Assembly: GCA_012932865.1 (NCBI GenBank)
Contig: SAXG01000060.1
Coordinates: 186,001-250,000 of the forward strand
Direction of reading: 5' to 3'
DNA: 64,000 nt
Origin: Amylostereum areolatum
Lineage: Eukaryota; Basidiomycota; Agaricomycetes; Russulales; Stereaceae
Position numbers and translations under genes: made by a program. Of the stretch, positions 1 through 8,850 are shown one piece after another (position 1 is the first letter of the stretch; each line of letters begins with the position of its first letter). Below the pieces are notes generated by a model that was given only the letters and a program-made list of their open reading frames with translations, had not been told where the DNA came from and made no database searches.

Positions 1-222
1 GCACCACCTCCAGAGGAAACCGCGCCAGAACCTGAGAGAACTATATCAAACCCCCAAATTAAGTCCGATCCCGGAGGAAGTCGAGAAAGCAGCCCATCAA
101 GCGCAGCAGAAACGGAAGAACATACAGAGAACCCAACAAGATCCCCATCACCTGACGACATCTTTGGAACCACAAGAGGAAGAAAAGGAAATCTATTCGG
201 AAAACCCGAAAACATCACATCA

Positions 223-1542
223 ATGGGAGACACCGCCACCTCGATACCCAACCCCGCCACCGCACTTGGCAATGTCCCCCTTGGAGAGACTAATGTACCG
301 CGCCAGACGCCTGCAACTCCAACACCAGCCGATCCCGCAAAACCGAGACATGAGACTCGATTCTCCCTAGGATTTGACACGACCGAACCAATAAGATGGA
401 AACCGCCACTATCACCGTCACCACCGCCCTCCGATCGATCGATCGAAGACAAGAAAGGAAAAGAAGTTCGGGACTACGTTTTCGGAAGAGGAGCAACCGC
501 AGATCTTCCGAAAGGATCAAAGTATCCACCAGGGAATTCCCCACCGGGAGGAACAGGAACAATCGGATCAAAGCCCGATGACAAGGACAAAGGATTCAAA
601 TTAAACGCATTAGGAGTATATGACGGAAGGGATCGGGCAAAAGCAGCAAAGTTCGTAGAACAATGCGTACTTCGCTTCATAGCATTCCCCAACGCATACG
701 CTGCCAACATGCGCAAGATAACCTTCGTGCTCTCACATCTCACCGATGGACCTGCCCTTCACTGGGCGTCCCTTTTAATAAGCAAAATTGATAAGATACG
801 AGATCGCGGCCTAGATCCAGAAGCGTACCTTCCATGGACGGTGTTCCGTGACCACTTCCTAGAGACCTTTGGAGAAATAGACCCCGGAAGGGACGCTAGA
901 TTCAACATACAGCGCCTGGAACAAGGCACTATGGACACCAAAGATTACATCACGATCTTCAGAGACTACGCTATGGAAGCTGGTTACGATCATAAAGCAT
1001 TGATCGACCGATTCAAGAGAGGACTGCGCAACGATATCGTAGTCGAAATCCTCAAGAGAGATCACATCTCGAACGATATCGAAGAATGGTATGAACTCGC
1101 ATTGCGCATCGATAATAACTGGCGAGAAGCTCAAGCATTCCAACGGCATTATACGAGACCAATGAACCCAACGAGCGACCTCACCCTCCTATACAAGAAA
1201 CCGCAGGCGTACGTTCCATTCCGAAAAGGAAACGGAAACAAAGGAAACGTTACCACCGCCAGGGTCGCTCAGACCGGAAACAATAACCGAAACTTCAGAC
1301 GCCTTACCCCGCAAGAACGTACCGAACTTCAGAAATCAGGATCATGCTTCTATTGCCGAAAGCCAGGACACATCTCCAGGAACTGCCCAGAGAAACGTAC
1401 CCAAACGACGATCAACGCACGAACGGCGAATCTAACGGAAGAAGAATCCCCGATTGATCAGATCACCAAGCTTGTGAACAAGATGGACAGTGAAACGTTC
1501 GCGCGCACTGCCAACATGTTCAAAGACAATCAGGGTTTTTAA
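223..1542 (+). CDS. gag: Gag polyprotein of Ty3 element A
   Basis: Structural protein forming the retrotransposon particle. The first ATG in the window is at 223, but the same frame is open back to base 1 with no ATG, so either translation starts here or an N-terminal extension is read from outside. A retrotrans_gag-like capsid region lies around residues 120-300. It is followed by a CCHC zinc knuckle (CFYCRKPGHISRNC, about residues 375-388) that binds RNA. The protein ends NQGF directly before TAA. Pol lies in the -1 frame and the stop overlaps a slippery heptamer. The length (439 aa from this ATG) is normal for fungal Gypsy Gag. Confidence 0.88.
   Translation: MGDTATSIPNPATALGNVPLGETNVPRQTPATPTPADPAKPRHETRFSLGFDTTEPIRWKPPLSPSPPPSDRSIEDKKGKEVRDYVFGRGATADLPKGSKYPPGNSPPGGTGTIGSKPDDKDKGFKLNALGVYDGRDRAKAAKFVEQCVLRFIAFPNAYAANMRKITFVLSHLTDGPALHWASLLISKIDKIRDRGLDPEAYLPWTVFRDHFLETFGEIDPGRDARFNIQRLEQGTMDTKDYITIFRDYAMEAGYDHKALIDRFKRGLRNDIVVEILKRDHISNDIEEWYELALRIDNNWREAQAFQRHYTRPMNPTSDLTLLYKKPQAYVPFRKGNGNKGNVTTARVAQTGNNNRNFRRLTPQERTELQKSGSCFYCRKPGHISRNCPEKRTQTTINARTANLTEEESPIDQITKLVNKMDSETFARTANMFKDNQGF
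1533..1539 (+). promoter_or_regulatory. Probable -1 ribosomal frameshift site, element A
   Basis: The heptamer GGGTTTT has the X-XXY-YYZ form read as G-GGT-TTT in the gag frame and is followed at once by the gag TAA. A -1 slip gives GGG-TTT-TTA and continues in the pol frame, which is open from here to the first pol ATG at 1581 and on to 5426. Elements B, C and D have the same arrangement. Confidence 0.7.
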
Positions 1543-1580
1543 ACCGTCCTTCAACCGCGGCTGTTGAAAGGACACAGACA

Positions 1581-4500
1581 ATGAACTTTTCAAATCAATC
1601 TCCTGTGCAGGAAACAGGAGACGATGTAAATAGAACAGTGTATATAAGGTCATACCAAGATGGAGCAACGCACGCTCCATCAATTCATATACCTGTTATG
1701 TTTCACGGAAAGTTCCGTAAGGCCGCAGCAAAAGCGCTACTAGACAGCGGAGCAAGCAGCACCCTAATCCATCCAGATTTCGTACGAAAACACAAGATGA
1801 ATCTGATCCAATTAAAGAAGCCAATACCAATATATAACGTTGATGGATCTAGGAACACTCTAGGAGAGATCAAACAGAAAGTGTACCTTCCAATGACGAT
1901 GGAAGGGATCAACGGAGAGATTCACCGCGAAAACTTAGGATTGTTCGTCACAGCCCTAGGAGGAGACGAAGTAATCTTAGGAACCCCTTGGCTCAAGAAA
2001 CACAACCCTCATATCGATTGGAGAAAGAGACAGATTACACTACAAACATGTCCAGGTACGTGCCTCACTACCAGTAAAACAATGATCGTCCAAGGAAAAG
2101 ACGAACACTCTCTACAATCGTTCGAAGAACAGAAGATCAACCATCACGCAACGATAGAAGAACAAGAAGACCCCGAATCCAACTCCGATCTCGCCGATAT
2201 CAAGATAGTCAGAACGTTCCATGGAAAAACTGACGCAGAAACAATGCCGATTGCAAAAGAAGCAAACGAACCCGGTATTTGGATAACAGCAAGAGCAACC
2301 AAGGCACAAGAACTCGCAGAAAGAGCGGCCATAGGAGAGAAGAAGAAGACACTCGATGAGATGATTCCGTCTAGTTACAAACAGTATCAGAAGGTATTCG
2401 AAAAGAAAGCGTCGGAACGCTTTCCAATCAGCAGACCTTGGGATCACGCGATAGACCTGACTGAAGGATGGAAACCTCGAAATTGCAAAGTATACCCAAT
2501 GACGGTACCAGAACGGAAGGAACTGGACACATTCATAGATGAGCATCTACGAAAAGGGTACATCCGAGAATCAAAATCAGAGATATCATCGCCCTTCTTC
2601 TTTATCAAGAAGAAAGATGGATCTCTTCGACCAGTACAGGACTATCGCTATCTTAACTCGATCACGGTTAAAAATGAATACCCGATACCACTCATCTCAG
2701 ATCTCATCGACAAATTAAAAGGCGCTAAGATCTTCTCAAAGCTCGATCTCCGATGGGGATACAACAATGTTCGGATCAAAGAAGGAGACCAATGGAAAGC
2801 TGCGTTCAAAACAAACAGAGGCCTTTTCGAACCAATGGTGATGTTCTTCGGATTAACCAACTCACCCGCGACGTTCCAAGCAATGATGAACGCACTATTC
2901 AAAGAATTAATAGACACAGGAAAAGTGGTGGTCTATATGGACGACATATTGATATTTACAGAAACACTCGACGAACATAGGAAATTGATGAAAGAAGCCC
3001 TCCAACTGCTAGAACGAAACGATCTATTCCTGAAACCAGAAAAGTGCTTCTTTGAACAACCATCAATTGAATACTTAGGCGTGATAATCACGCACAACAA
3101 AGTACAGATGGACCCAGTCAAAGTCCAAGGACTAGCCGAATGGCCCACACCAAAGAAGGTAAAAGAAGTCCAATCGTTCCTCGGATTTGGAAATTTCTAT
3201 CGACGCTTCATCAAAGACTATTCTAAGATCGCCAGACCCCTGTTCCAACTCACAAAGAAGGACCACGAATGGAACTGGACGGCCGAATGTGAACGTACCT
3301 TCGAAAGACTGAAACAAGAATTCACATCGTCCCCAATCTTAATCATGCCCGATGAAAACAAACCATTCCGCATAGAGAGCGACGCATCCGATTTTGCGTA
3401 CGGAGCAATCCTATCGCAACCAGATGAAATCGGAAGATGGCACCCAGTCGCGTACCTATCCAAATCACTATCTCCCGCGGAACAGAATTACGAGATATAC
3501 GACAAAGAACTCTTAGGGGTAGTAAAAGCCTTAGAACACTGGCGACACTATCTAGAAGGGGCGAACTACAAAGTCGAAATCTGGACAGATCATAAAAATC
3601 TAGAATATTTCACAACAGCGCAGAAACTCAATCGACGGCAAGCACGATGGAGCTTATATCTGTCCCGTTTCGACTACACCTTGGTACACAAACCAGGAAG
3701 TACAAACAAGGCAGACGGACTTTCTAGAAGACCAGATCATAAGGAAGATATTCCAGACAACGACGACCGCATCCTGCTTCACCCTTCGGTTTTCAGGGCC
3801 AGAGCCACCGGAAGAGGAACAGTCGAAGCAGTCGGAGACAAAGAACTTCTCAAAGAACTAAGAAACTTCTCACACCTAGATGATGAAGTTTGGACGGCGT
3901 TAGATACGATCAAAAGATCGGGACCACGCACCCTCGCAAAAGGAATCGAAGATTGGAACTTCGAGAACGATCTGATCATCAGAAAAGGAAAGATCTATGT
4001 GCCACAGAATCTCGAACTCAGACGCATGATCCTAAAGTCGCATCATGATCTAGAAACGATTGGACATCCAGGCGAAATGAAAACCCTGGAGCTAGTACAA
4101 AGAAACTTTTGGTGGCCAAAGATGATTTCCTTCGTAAAAGGTTATGTTCAAGGATGTCCCGTATGCCAGTCAACAAAAAATGTCACGCATCCGGCGAAAC
4201 ATCCATTACAACCTACGGAAATACCAGAACGACCATGGGAAACAATCACATCGGATTTCATTACGGACCTTCCGATCTCCAATGGATTCGATTCGATCAA
4301 CGTAGTCGTCGACAGGTTCACCAAAACCGCAGTATTCACGCCGTGCCTAAAGACGATCAACGCAGAAGAAACAGCTGATCTTCTGATCGACAACGTTTAC
4401 AGACGATTTGGACTATGGAAAAGAATGATATCGGACAGAGGCCCTCAATTCGCATCCAAAGTATTCCAATCCATATGCGAAAGTCTCGGAGTCACCTCGT

Positions 4501-5426
4501 CGCTCAGTACAGCGTATCACCCCCAAACAGACGGCGAGACAGAAAGGGTGAATCAGGAATTAGAACAATATCTTCGGGCGTTTTGCAATGGAGACCAAAC
4601 GAATTGGGCAAAACTTTTGCCAAAAGCAGAATTCGCACACAATATACGACAACATTCTGCCACGAAAACTTCCCCATTCGAACTCCTACACGGGTATCAA
4701 CCAGTTTTTAACCCGGCAATACCAACCGATCCACGAATACCGACAGCCGAAGAAAGAATAAAGAACTTTAAGAACACGTGGGACAACGCAGAAGCAAGCC
4801 TAGAAATAGCGGCTAAATTGATGAAGATGCAGCATGACCAAACCTTCACGCTAAGAGATCAACTCAAACAAGGCGACCAAGTATGGTTAGACGGAAAAAA
4901 CCTTAACACGGTATACCCGAAAACCAAACTAGCACCAAAACGATTCGGCCCGTTCAAAATTGAAAAGGTTATAGGACCGGTAACCTATCGCCTAGAACTA
5001 CCGACGAAGTGGAAAATACACCCGGTATTCCACGCAGCATTATTGATTCCGTTCAAAGAGACAGAACAATACGGCGAAGCTTACGAAAGACCACCTCCGG
5101 AACTAGTAAACGATGAAGAACTCTACGAACTAGAAACAATAGTAGCCTCAAAATTGGACAAACGATATTCCGAACCATTACATTATTTCGTAAAATGGAA
5201 AGGATACCCAGACTCCGGTAACACATGGGAACCAGCATCTAATCTCGAGGGATCAAAAGATGCGATCACAGAGTTCCATCGGAATAACCCCAAGGCACCG
5301 AAGTTGCCACCACAGCCAATCAAAGATACCAACACAGAAACCACTAATCACGACGAAACCGATGCAATGCAACGAGAACGAAGACCAACAAGACGAAAGA
5401 AACGCAAGACGAGAGTGAGACATTAG
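1581..5426 (+). CDS. pol: Pol polyprotein (PR-RT-RNaseH-IN-chromodomain), element A
   Basis: Intact 1,281 aa from the first ATG; the frame is open from the frameshift site at 1533. Domains in order: aspartic protease with LLDSGASST (near residue 54); reverse transcriptase with YMDDILIF (near 452); RNase H with SDASDFAYGAIL (near 600) and TDHKNLEYF; integrase HHCC zinc-binding segment (about 820-865, ending CPVCQSTK); the DDE core with TSDF, SDRGPQF and the E in TDGETERVNQ; and a C-terminal chromodomain (about 1180-1230, YFVKWKGYPDS ... TWEP). The chromodomain would direct integration toward particular chromatin. The basic C-terminal tail ends just before a purine tract. No catalytic residue appears lost. 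Confidence 0.95.
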   Translation: MNFSNQSPVQETGDDVNRTVYIRSYQDGATHAPSIHIPVMFHGKFRKAAAKALLDSGASSTLIHPDFVRKHKMNLIQLKKPIPIYNVDGSRNTLGEIKQKVYLPMTMEGINGEIHRENLGLFVTALGGDEVILGTPWLKKHNPHIDWRKRQITLQTCPGTCLTTSKTMIVQGKDEHSLQSFEEQKINHHATIEEQEDPESNSDLADIKIVRTFHGKTDAETMPIAKEANEPGIWITARATKAQELAERAAIGEKKKTLDEMIPSSYKQYQKVFEKKASERFPISRPWDHAIDLTEGWKPRNCKVYPMTVPERKELDTFIDEHLRKGYIRESKSEISSPFFFIKKKDGSLRPVQDYRYLNSITVKNEYPIPLISDLIDKLKGAKIFSKLDLRWGYNNVRIKEGDQWKAAFKTNRGLFEPMVMFFGLTNSPATFQAMMNALFKELIDTGKVVVYMDDILIFTETLDEHRKLMKEALQLLERNDLFLKPEKCFFEQPSIEYLGVIITHNKVQMDPVKVQGLAEWPTPKKVKEVQSFLGFGNFYRRFIKDYSKIARPLFQLTKKDHEWNWTAECERTFERLKQEFTSSPILIMPDENKPFRIESDASDFAYGAILSQPDEIGRWHPVAYLSKSLSPAEQNYEIYDKELLGVVKALEHWRHYLEGANYKVEIWTDHKNLEYFTTAQKLNRRQARWSLYLSRFDYTLVHKPGSTNKADGLSRRPDHKEDIPDNDDRILLHPSVFRARATGRGTVEAVGDKELLKELRNFSHLDDEVWTALDTIKRSGPRTLAKGIEDWNFENDLIIRKGKIYVPQNLELRRMILKSHHDLETIGHPGEMKTLELVQRNFWWPKMISFVKGYVQGCPVCQSTKNVTHPAKHPLQPTEIPERPWETITSDFITDLPISNGFDSINVVVDRFTKTAVFTPCLKTINAEETADLLIDNVYRRFGLWKRMISDRGPQFASKVFQSICESLGVTSSLSTAYHPQTDGETERVNQELEQYLRAFCNGDQTNWAKLLPKAEFAHNIRQHSATKTSPFELLHGYQPVFNPAIPTDPRIPTAEERIKNFKNTWDNAEASLEIAAKLMKMQHDQTFTLRDQLKQGDQVWLDGKNLNTVYPKTKLAPKRFGPFKIEKVIGPVTYRLELPTKWKIHPVFHAALLIPFKETEQYGEAYERPPPELVNDEELYELETIVASKLDKRYSEPLHYFVKWKGYPDSGNTWEPASNLEGSKDAITEFHRNNPKAPKLPPQPIKDTNTETTNHDETDAMQRERRPTRRKKRKTRVRH

Positions 5427-5462
5427 TGAGACTCAACGGCATTCAGGCGAATGCACTGCCAA

Positions 5463-5477
5463 CAAAGGGGGGATAAA
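5463..5477 (+). other. Polypurine-tract-like sequence between pol and accessory ORFs
   Basis: CAAAGGGGGGATAAAA lies 37 bases after the pol stop, where a simple chromovirus would have its plus-strand primer and 3' LTR (element C has AAAGAGGGGGTAA there). A second purine tract sits directly before the actual LTR at 8581. This one may be a relic marking the original element end. Confidence 0.4.
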
Positions 5478-5508
5478 AACCCTACAGGTTCAACAAGACA
5501 GATCACCA

Positions 5509-5763
5509 ATGTCCACCACCCCGAACGCAACCAGCATCTCCTCTACCAATCAGACCGCCTCACCCAACAATGTCGAACGCATCCGCCTCGTCTGCAACAA
5601 AGCACACCACACCCAACAGGAACGCACTCTCTGTGGAGACTGCTTCATCGCTCGATCGGCAGCAATCTTCGCAATTAAGTCAGTACCTCCTCCGTCTAGG
5701 TCAGGACCAGACGGAAGAACAGGGGGTAAGCCGATTGGAAGCACACAGAAGAACCCTAACTGA
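5509..5763 (+). CDS. Small ORF / possible 5' exon of the accessory gene
   Basis: 84-codon ORF starting MSTTPNATS. It has a C-x(10)-H-type and CGDC cysteine pattern (about residues 29-46). A good intron could begin inside it: donor GTAAGC at 5726, branch-like CTAAC at 5756-5760, acceptor CCTCACAG ending 5783 (58 bp). Splicing joins residues 1-72 in phase to the frame of the 5570-7345 ORF. Whether the unspliced ORF, the spliced product or both are made cannot be told from sequence. No homology recognised. Confidence 0.35.
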   Translation: MSTTPNATSISSTNQTASPNNVERIRLVCNKAHHTQQERTLCGDCFIARSAAIFAIKSVPPPSRSGPDGRTGGKPIGSTQKNPN

Positions 5764-7345
5764 AGCACCCGAATTCCTCACAGGTGCTAACGCAATCCCC
5801 GTGGCCCAGAGCCACGGAAGCCCCAACACCCGAATCCCTTATACTCGAGAATCAAATAGCCCACATGATAGTCGGAGTAGGGATCGAGCAGGCCAGACAG
5901 AGGATCGACGACCTCAGGAGGGAGTCGGCCGACGTCCAGGGCATCCTGAAGGACCACAACAAGATGCTCGACGAAGAACTCCACCAACTGGACCTGAGGT
6001 ACCTGACGCTCTCGACCGAGATGGAGGAACGAGAGGTCAAACTTCTTCGACGATTCCGGAAGCTAGCGCAACAGCTGTACTCAACGTCGCAGAGCTCCGG
6101 AGATTCCTTACTGAAGTCGGACTACGAGTCAACTGGCTCAACTGGGAAAGACACACCTTCCGCGCAGCCTACGAAGGAGAAATCCTCCGAAGACGAATGG
6201 AAACTACCGGAGTTCCCCATATGTCGTCACGCGAAGGCCCCGACATTGACCTCATCTTCCATGGACATCACATCTCCCCGGGCTATACTGTTCGACCCGA
6301 TCCCATCGCATCCGCCCTCACCAGACCCCCGTTCCTTCCTAACGCCCCTCCACGACCCGTCACCGCCCCCACGCCACCAGGATCCTTACCCATCCCCGGC
6401 ATCACCCAGATCAACCCCGTCCAGCCTCCCGTCGCTAGAAACGGATTACCCGGAGAGCAGTTCGGACAGCCCCTGCCAAGAGAGCTATCCAGACAGCCCA
6501 TGGCTCCCCCAGAGCCCAGACAACAGACCAGCGATCCGCGACCAATACCTGGGACATCTCCTCGGCTGCCCACAATGCCTAGACCGCCAACTCCATTCCC
6601 GCTATCTGCTAGCGACGCTCCCATGCCGTGGCACGGAAACCCCGCTCCCTATCCCTCATTCCTCCGCCCGCACCCTGACCACGCTCGAGATCCCGTCACC
6701 CAGGATCCCCGAATCACCGCACAGCGACGTAAACATGATTCTGCCGAGCCCGACGGAAGACCATTCAAGCGGATCAGAGAGTTCGGACTCCCCGATGCAT
6801 CGGGTGAGGGAGAACTTCAAGGAACTCAAAAAGATAGTCGATCGGATGATGGAAGATTGTGCTCGCCGGAGACAGGAACTCAACCTAACGGACGAGTCGG
6901 ACAGTTCAGCGGACGAATCGGACAGCTCGACGGACAAATCGGAGAAGGACGACAGGGAGAAGGAAGAAACGGCCGAGAATCCCTCGGACCAGTGGAACAA
7001 CGAACCGACCACGTGGACGCAAGAGGAGTGGGACGCAATTCCCTCGAAGCCGCGGAAACGCTGCTGGAAATGCGGCAAGCGAGGCCATCTCCGCCGAGAT
7101 TGCCCCCGTCGCAAGAACGCTCCCCCTCACTTCCCCCAATCTCGGTCCTGCTATCCCCTCCGACCACAGACTCCTCTTCCTCACCCTCGCCCGGACCGTC
7201 CGGATATCAGTTACGGTCCAGGAACACTGATGTTCCACCCCCACCTCCGACGTACCGACGCTACCGCCCGCGCTCACAGACAGCTTCTGGGATTCCTCAC
7301 GCGACGCAAGAGCCTGACGCACGAAGCCGCCCAACACGCCACTGA
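5570..7345 (+). CDS. Accessory ORF, frame 2 (591 aa, Pro-rich), overlaps zinc-knuckle ORF
   Basis: Uninterrupted frame from an ATG at 5570 to a TGA at 7345. The N-terminal third has mixed composition (a leucine/arginine-containing stretch about residues 175-220). The middle is proline-rich. The C-terminal part has basic segments (around RKHDS ... FKRIRE) and ends near GYQLRSRN. It overlaps the 5865-7505 ORF in the neighbouring frame for almost 1.5 kb, and both lack stops throughout. Low complexity makes it harder to judge than its partner. It could be a true second product, or an open frame caused by biased codon use in the other ORF. Confidence 0.45.
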   Translation: MSNASASSATKHTTPNRNALSVETASSLDRQQSSQLSQYLLRLGQDQTEEQGVSRLEAHRRTLTEAPEFLTGANAIPVAQSHGSPNTRIPYTRESNSPHDSRSRDRAGQTEDRRPQEGVGRRPGHPEGPQQDARRRTPPTGPEVPDALDRDGGTRGQTSSTIPEASATAVLNVAELRRFLTEVGLRVNWLNWERHTFRAAYEGEILRRRMETTGVPHMSSREGPDIDLIFHGHHISPGYTVRPDPIASALTRPPFLPNAPPRPVTAPTPPGSLPIPGITQINPVQPPVARNGLPGEQFGQPLPRELSRQPMAPPEPRQQTSDPRPIPGTSPRLPTMPRPPTPFPLSASDAPMPWHGNPAPYPSFLRPHPDHARDPVTQDPRITAQRRKHDSAEPDGRPFKRIREFGLPDASGEGELQGTQKDSRSDDGRLCSPETGTQPNGRVGQFSGRIGQLDGQIGEGRQGEGRNGRESLGPVEQRTDHVDARGVGRNSLEAAETLLEMRQARPSPPRLPPSQERSPSLPPISVLLSPPTTDSSSSPSPGPSGYQLRSRNTDVPPPPPTYRRYRPRSQTASGIPHATQEPDARSRPTRH

Positions 7346-7505
7346 GCAGTGGCTGTATTGGGAGGACGCAATGCTCCGCACTCAGCGAGAACCCCCCTCG
7401 CGCTTCAATCACTCCTGGCGCGTCGACGACCTCTTCTGGAAGGAAGAAGATTGGGACTTGCAGGAAGCGGAAGAGTCGAAGGATCACTGGCCGGAACCCT
7501 GGTAA
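5865..7505 (+). CDS. Accessory protein with N-terminal coiled coil and CCHC zinc knuckle
   Basis: 546 aa from the first ATG (frame open from 5760). Residues 1-75 form a charged heptad-like coiled coil (MIVGVGIEQARQRIDDLRR onward). The centre is Ser/Pro-rich. An acidic Ser/Asp stretch (DESDSSADESDSSTDKS) precedes a canonical CCHC knuckle, CWKCGKRGHLRRDC, near residues 405-418. The last 120 residues are mixed and Trp-rich. Coiled coil plus zinc knuckle resembles a Gag-type RNA-binding protein, but no capsid domain is evident, so I call it an accessory Gag-like protein. It is the better supported of the two overlapping ORFs. Upstream coding sequence might reach it through a different 3' splice site. 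Confidence 0.6.
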   Translation: MIVGVGIEQARQRIDDLRRESADVQGILKDHNKMLDEELHQLDLRYLTLSTEMEEREVKLLRRFRKLAQQLYSTSQSSGDSLLKSDYESTGSTGKDTPSAQPTKEKSSEDEWKLPEFPICRHAKAPTLTSSSMDITSPRAILFDPIPSHPPSPDPRSFLTPLHDPSPPPRHQDPYPSPASPRSTPSSLPSLETDYPESSSDSPCQESYPDSPWLPQSPDNRPAIRDQYLGHLLGCPQCLDRQLHSRYLLATLPCRGTETPLPIPHSSARTLTTLEIPSPRIPESPHSDVNMILPSPTEDHSSGSESSDSPMHRVRENFKELKKIVDRMMEDCARRRQELNLTDESDSSADESDSSTDKSEKDDREKEETAENPSDQWNNEPTTWTQEEWDAIPSKPRKRCWKCGKRGHLRRDCPRRKNAPPHFPQSRSCYPLRPQTPLPHPRPDRPDISYGPGTLMFHPHLRRTDATARAHRQLLGFLTRRKSLTHEAAQHATEQWLYWEDAMLRTQREPPSRFNHSWRVDDLFWKEEDWDLQEAEESKDHWPEPW

Positions 7506-7888
7506 GCGTACGGACGAACTCTCACCCATCATACGCACTCGGACTATTTCTCCCGTCATCCCGCCTTTACGATTTCTCCTTACGATACTCCTCGGACTGA
7601 TCACGGACTGCGCCCTCATTCGCACGCATATTTTCCTCGGACTTCTCTACTATACCGGTTTCTATCGCTATGAGGAAGGCGAAACGCTTGATACTCTCTC
7701 CGCGACGCGCCGGACGCGTCGCCTGCTTACGACTCAGTTTTGATTATGTACGAATCCTCGCTTACGATTGACGGCAATGATTACATCATTGCCCCTCTAA
7801 ATCGCAAGCATAAAAGGAAAACCACAAGACGACAACATGCTCAGACATCGTCTAACAAACCCACTCGCACCACCCAAACCAACCAAAC
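7506..7888 (+). other. Spacer between accessory ORFs
   Basis: 383 bases with no ORF I can support. The end is A/C-rich, as in an untranslated leader, directly before the ATG at 7889. Confidence 0.4.
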
Positions 7889-8275
7889 ATGTCGTCTACT
7901 CTCGCCTCCTCTTCGCGCAACCTCTCCACCACCGACTGCACCCCTCCTACCACTCCTCCTCCCTCGCCCGTCCCTTCGCGCACTCCCACGCCCGACCCAC
8001 GCGACGACGAACTCCTTCGTCATCTCAAGCGAGTCACGGAGCTCCTAAGCCGTCCGGACGTCGCTCGCGCCCTGAAGAGGCCGAGAAGCCTCGACGAAGA
8101 AGCACTGCAGGAATCGAAGCGGAGGTGCGGCATCAAAGGAGTCTTCAAGAGGCATGGACCCCAGTTCAGAGACCCCGACGACCCCGTCATGACGGCGAGG
8201 ATAGGGCATAGGCTGGGATCTCCCACAATAGACAAAGAAGATATGAAAGTAGTAGAGTCGTGGGTAAAGCGGTAG
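7889..8275 (+). CDS. Small basic accessory protein, element A
   Basis: 128 aa from ATG to TAG. The N-terminal 45 residues are Ser/Thr/Pro-rich. The rest is charged and helix-prone (DDELLRHLKRVTELLSR, then ALKRPRSLDEE and KRRCGIKGVFKRHG), with a basic patch that could bind nucleic acid or act as a nuclear signal. No family recognised. It lies between the zinc-knuckle ORF and the membrane ORF, on the same strand as the rest of element A. Confidence 0.5.
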   Translation: MSSTLASSSRNLSTTDCTPPTTPPPSPVPSRTPTPDPRDDELLRHLKRVTELLSRPDVARALKRPRSLDEEALQESKRRCGIKGVFKRHGPQFRDPDDPVMTARIGHRLGSPTIDKEDMKVVESWVKR

Positions 8276-8347
8276 AATAGAATTCTATCGTTGAGGTCCG
8301 GACAAGGATATAAAGAGTGAACATCAGAAAGCGACAAACCCAGAAGC

Positions 8348-8719
8348 ATGATGCAATCAGCACAATCACCCGATCTCGCGATTTTCAATACGCCCACTCC
8401 ACGCTGGCTCATCGCCGTCATCAGCATCATCGTAGGACTTACGATCCTCACATTCATCGCATCAACAATATTCCTTCTCCAATGGCGGAAAGCGAGCGAT
8501 CGACAGCATGTTCAAGACATCCCACTAGAACCGCTTCGATTCAGGAATCTACGAGACGTAGATTCTAGAGAGGGGGATAGTGTTACAACTTGTCCAAGGT
8601 ACTTCATTTTCCATTGCCTTACTAGGAAGGACGTCGCTAAACGACGGATTACGACTGTGCCCCAGCTCGTAACCGTCTCAACGACGCTGCCACAGATCGT
8701 CACCGTCTCGACGGCATAG
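8348..8719 (+). CDS. Single-pass membrane protein next to the 3' LTR
   Basis: 123 aa from ATG. Residues about 20-44 are a clear hydrophobic segment (RWLIAVISIIVGLTILTF onward) followed by WRKASDR, which fits a type III or signal-anchor topology with a basic cytosolic flank. No signal peptide cleavage site, cysteine-rich ectodomain or furin site is visible. It sits in the position an envelope gene would take, but homology to any envelope protein is not shown. Its last 46 codons run into the LTR, so the chance C-terminus may not be functional. Confidence 0.5.
   Translation: MMQSAQSPDLAIFNTPTPRWLIAVISIIVGLTILTFIASTIFLLQWRKASDRQHVQDIPLEPLRFRNLRDVDSREGDSVTTCPRYFIFHCLTRKDVAKRRITTVPQLVTVSTTLPQIVTVSTA
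8568..8577 (+). other. Polypurine tract of element A
   Basis: GAGAGGGGGA lies three bases before the LTR start TGTTA at 8581, the usual place and composition for the plus-strand primer. Confidence 0.75.
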
Positions 8720-8788
8720 CCTCGACGGTGCCACAGATCGTCACCGTCCCAACGGCATAGCCTCGACGGTGCCACAGTTCGTCTCCGT
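8689..8788 (+). repeat. 41 bp tandem repeat inside the LTR
   Basis: The phrase GCCACAGATCGTCACCGTC recurs at 8689 and 8730 and in altered form at 8771, a period of 41 bp, giving about two and a half copies in the U3 part of the LTR. U3 repeats often act as enhancer elements. Confidence 0.7.
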
Positions 8789-8843
8789 AGATACTTGATA
8801 CAACCGTCGCCAAATGTACATATATTTACTCGACCTCCTTTCC

Positions 8844-8850
8844 TATAAAA
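8844..8850 (+). promoter_or_regulatory. TATA box in the LTR of element A
   Basis: TATAAAA in the middle of the LTR, about 260 bp from its start, followed by the presumed R/U5 region. Confidence 0.55.

Noticed and set aside
2112..2546. 144 aa minus-strand hydrophobic ORF
   Set aside because: Shadow of the pol coding sequence of element A.
6906..7625. 239 aa minus-strand ORF
   Set aside because: Antisense to the zinc-knuckle ORF in element A, arising from its biased codon use; no motif.
8348..8719. Calling the membrane ORF an envelope gene
   Set aside because: Only position and one transmembrane helix support it; no fusion peptide, cleavage site or cysteine pattern is visible.
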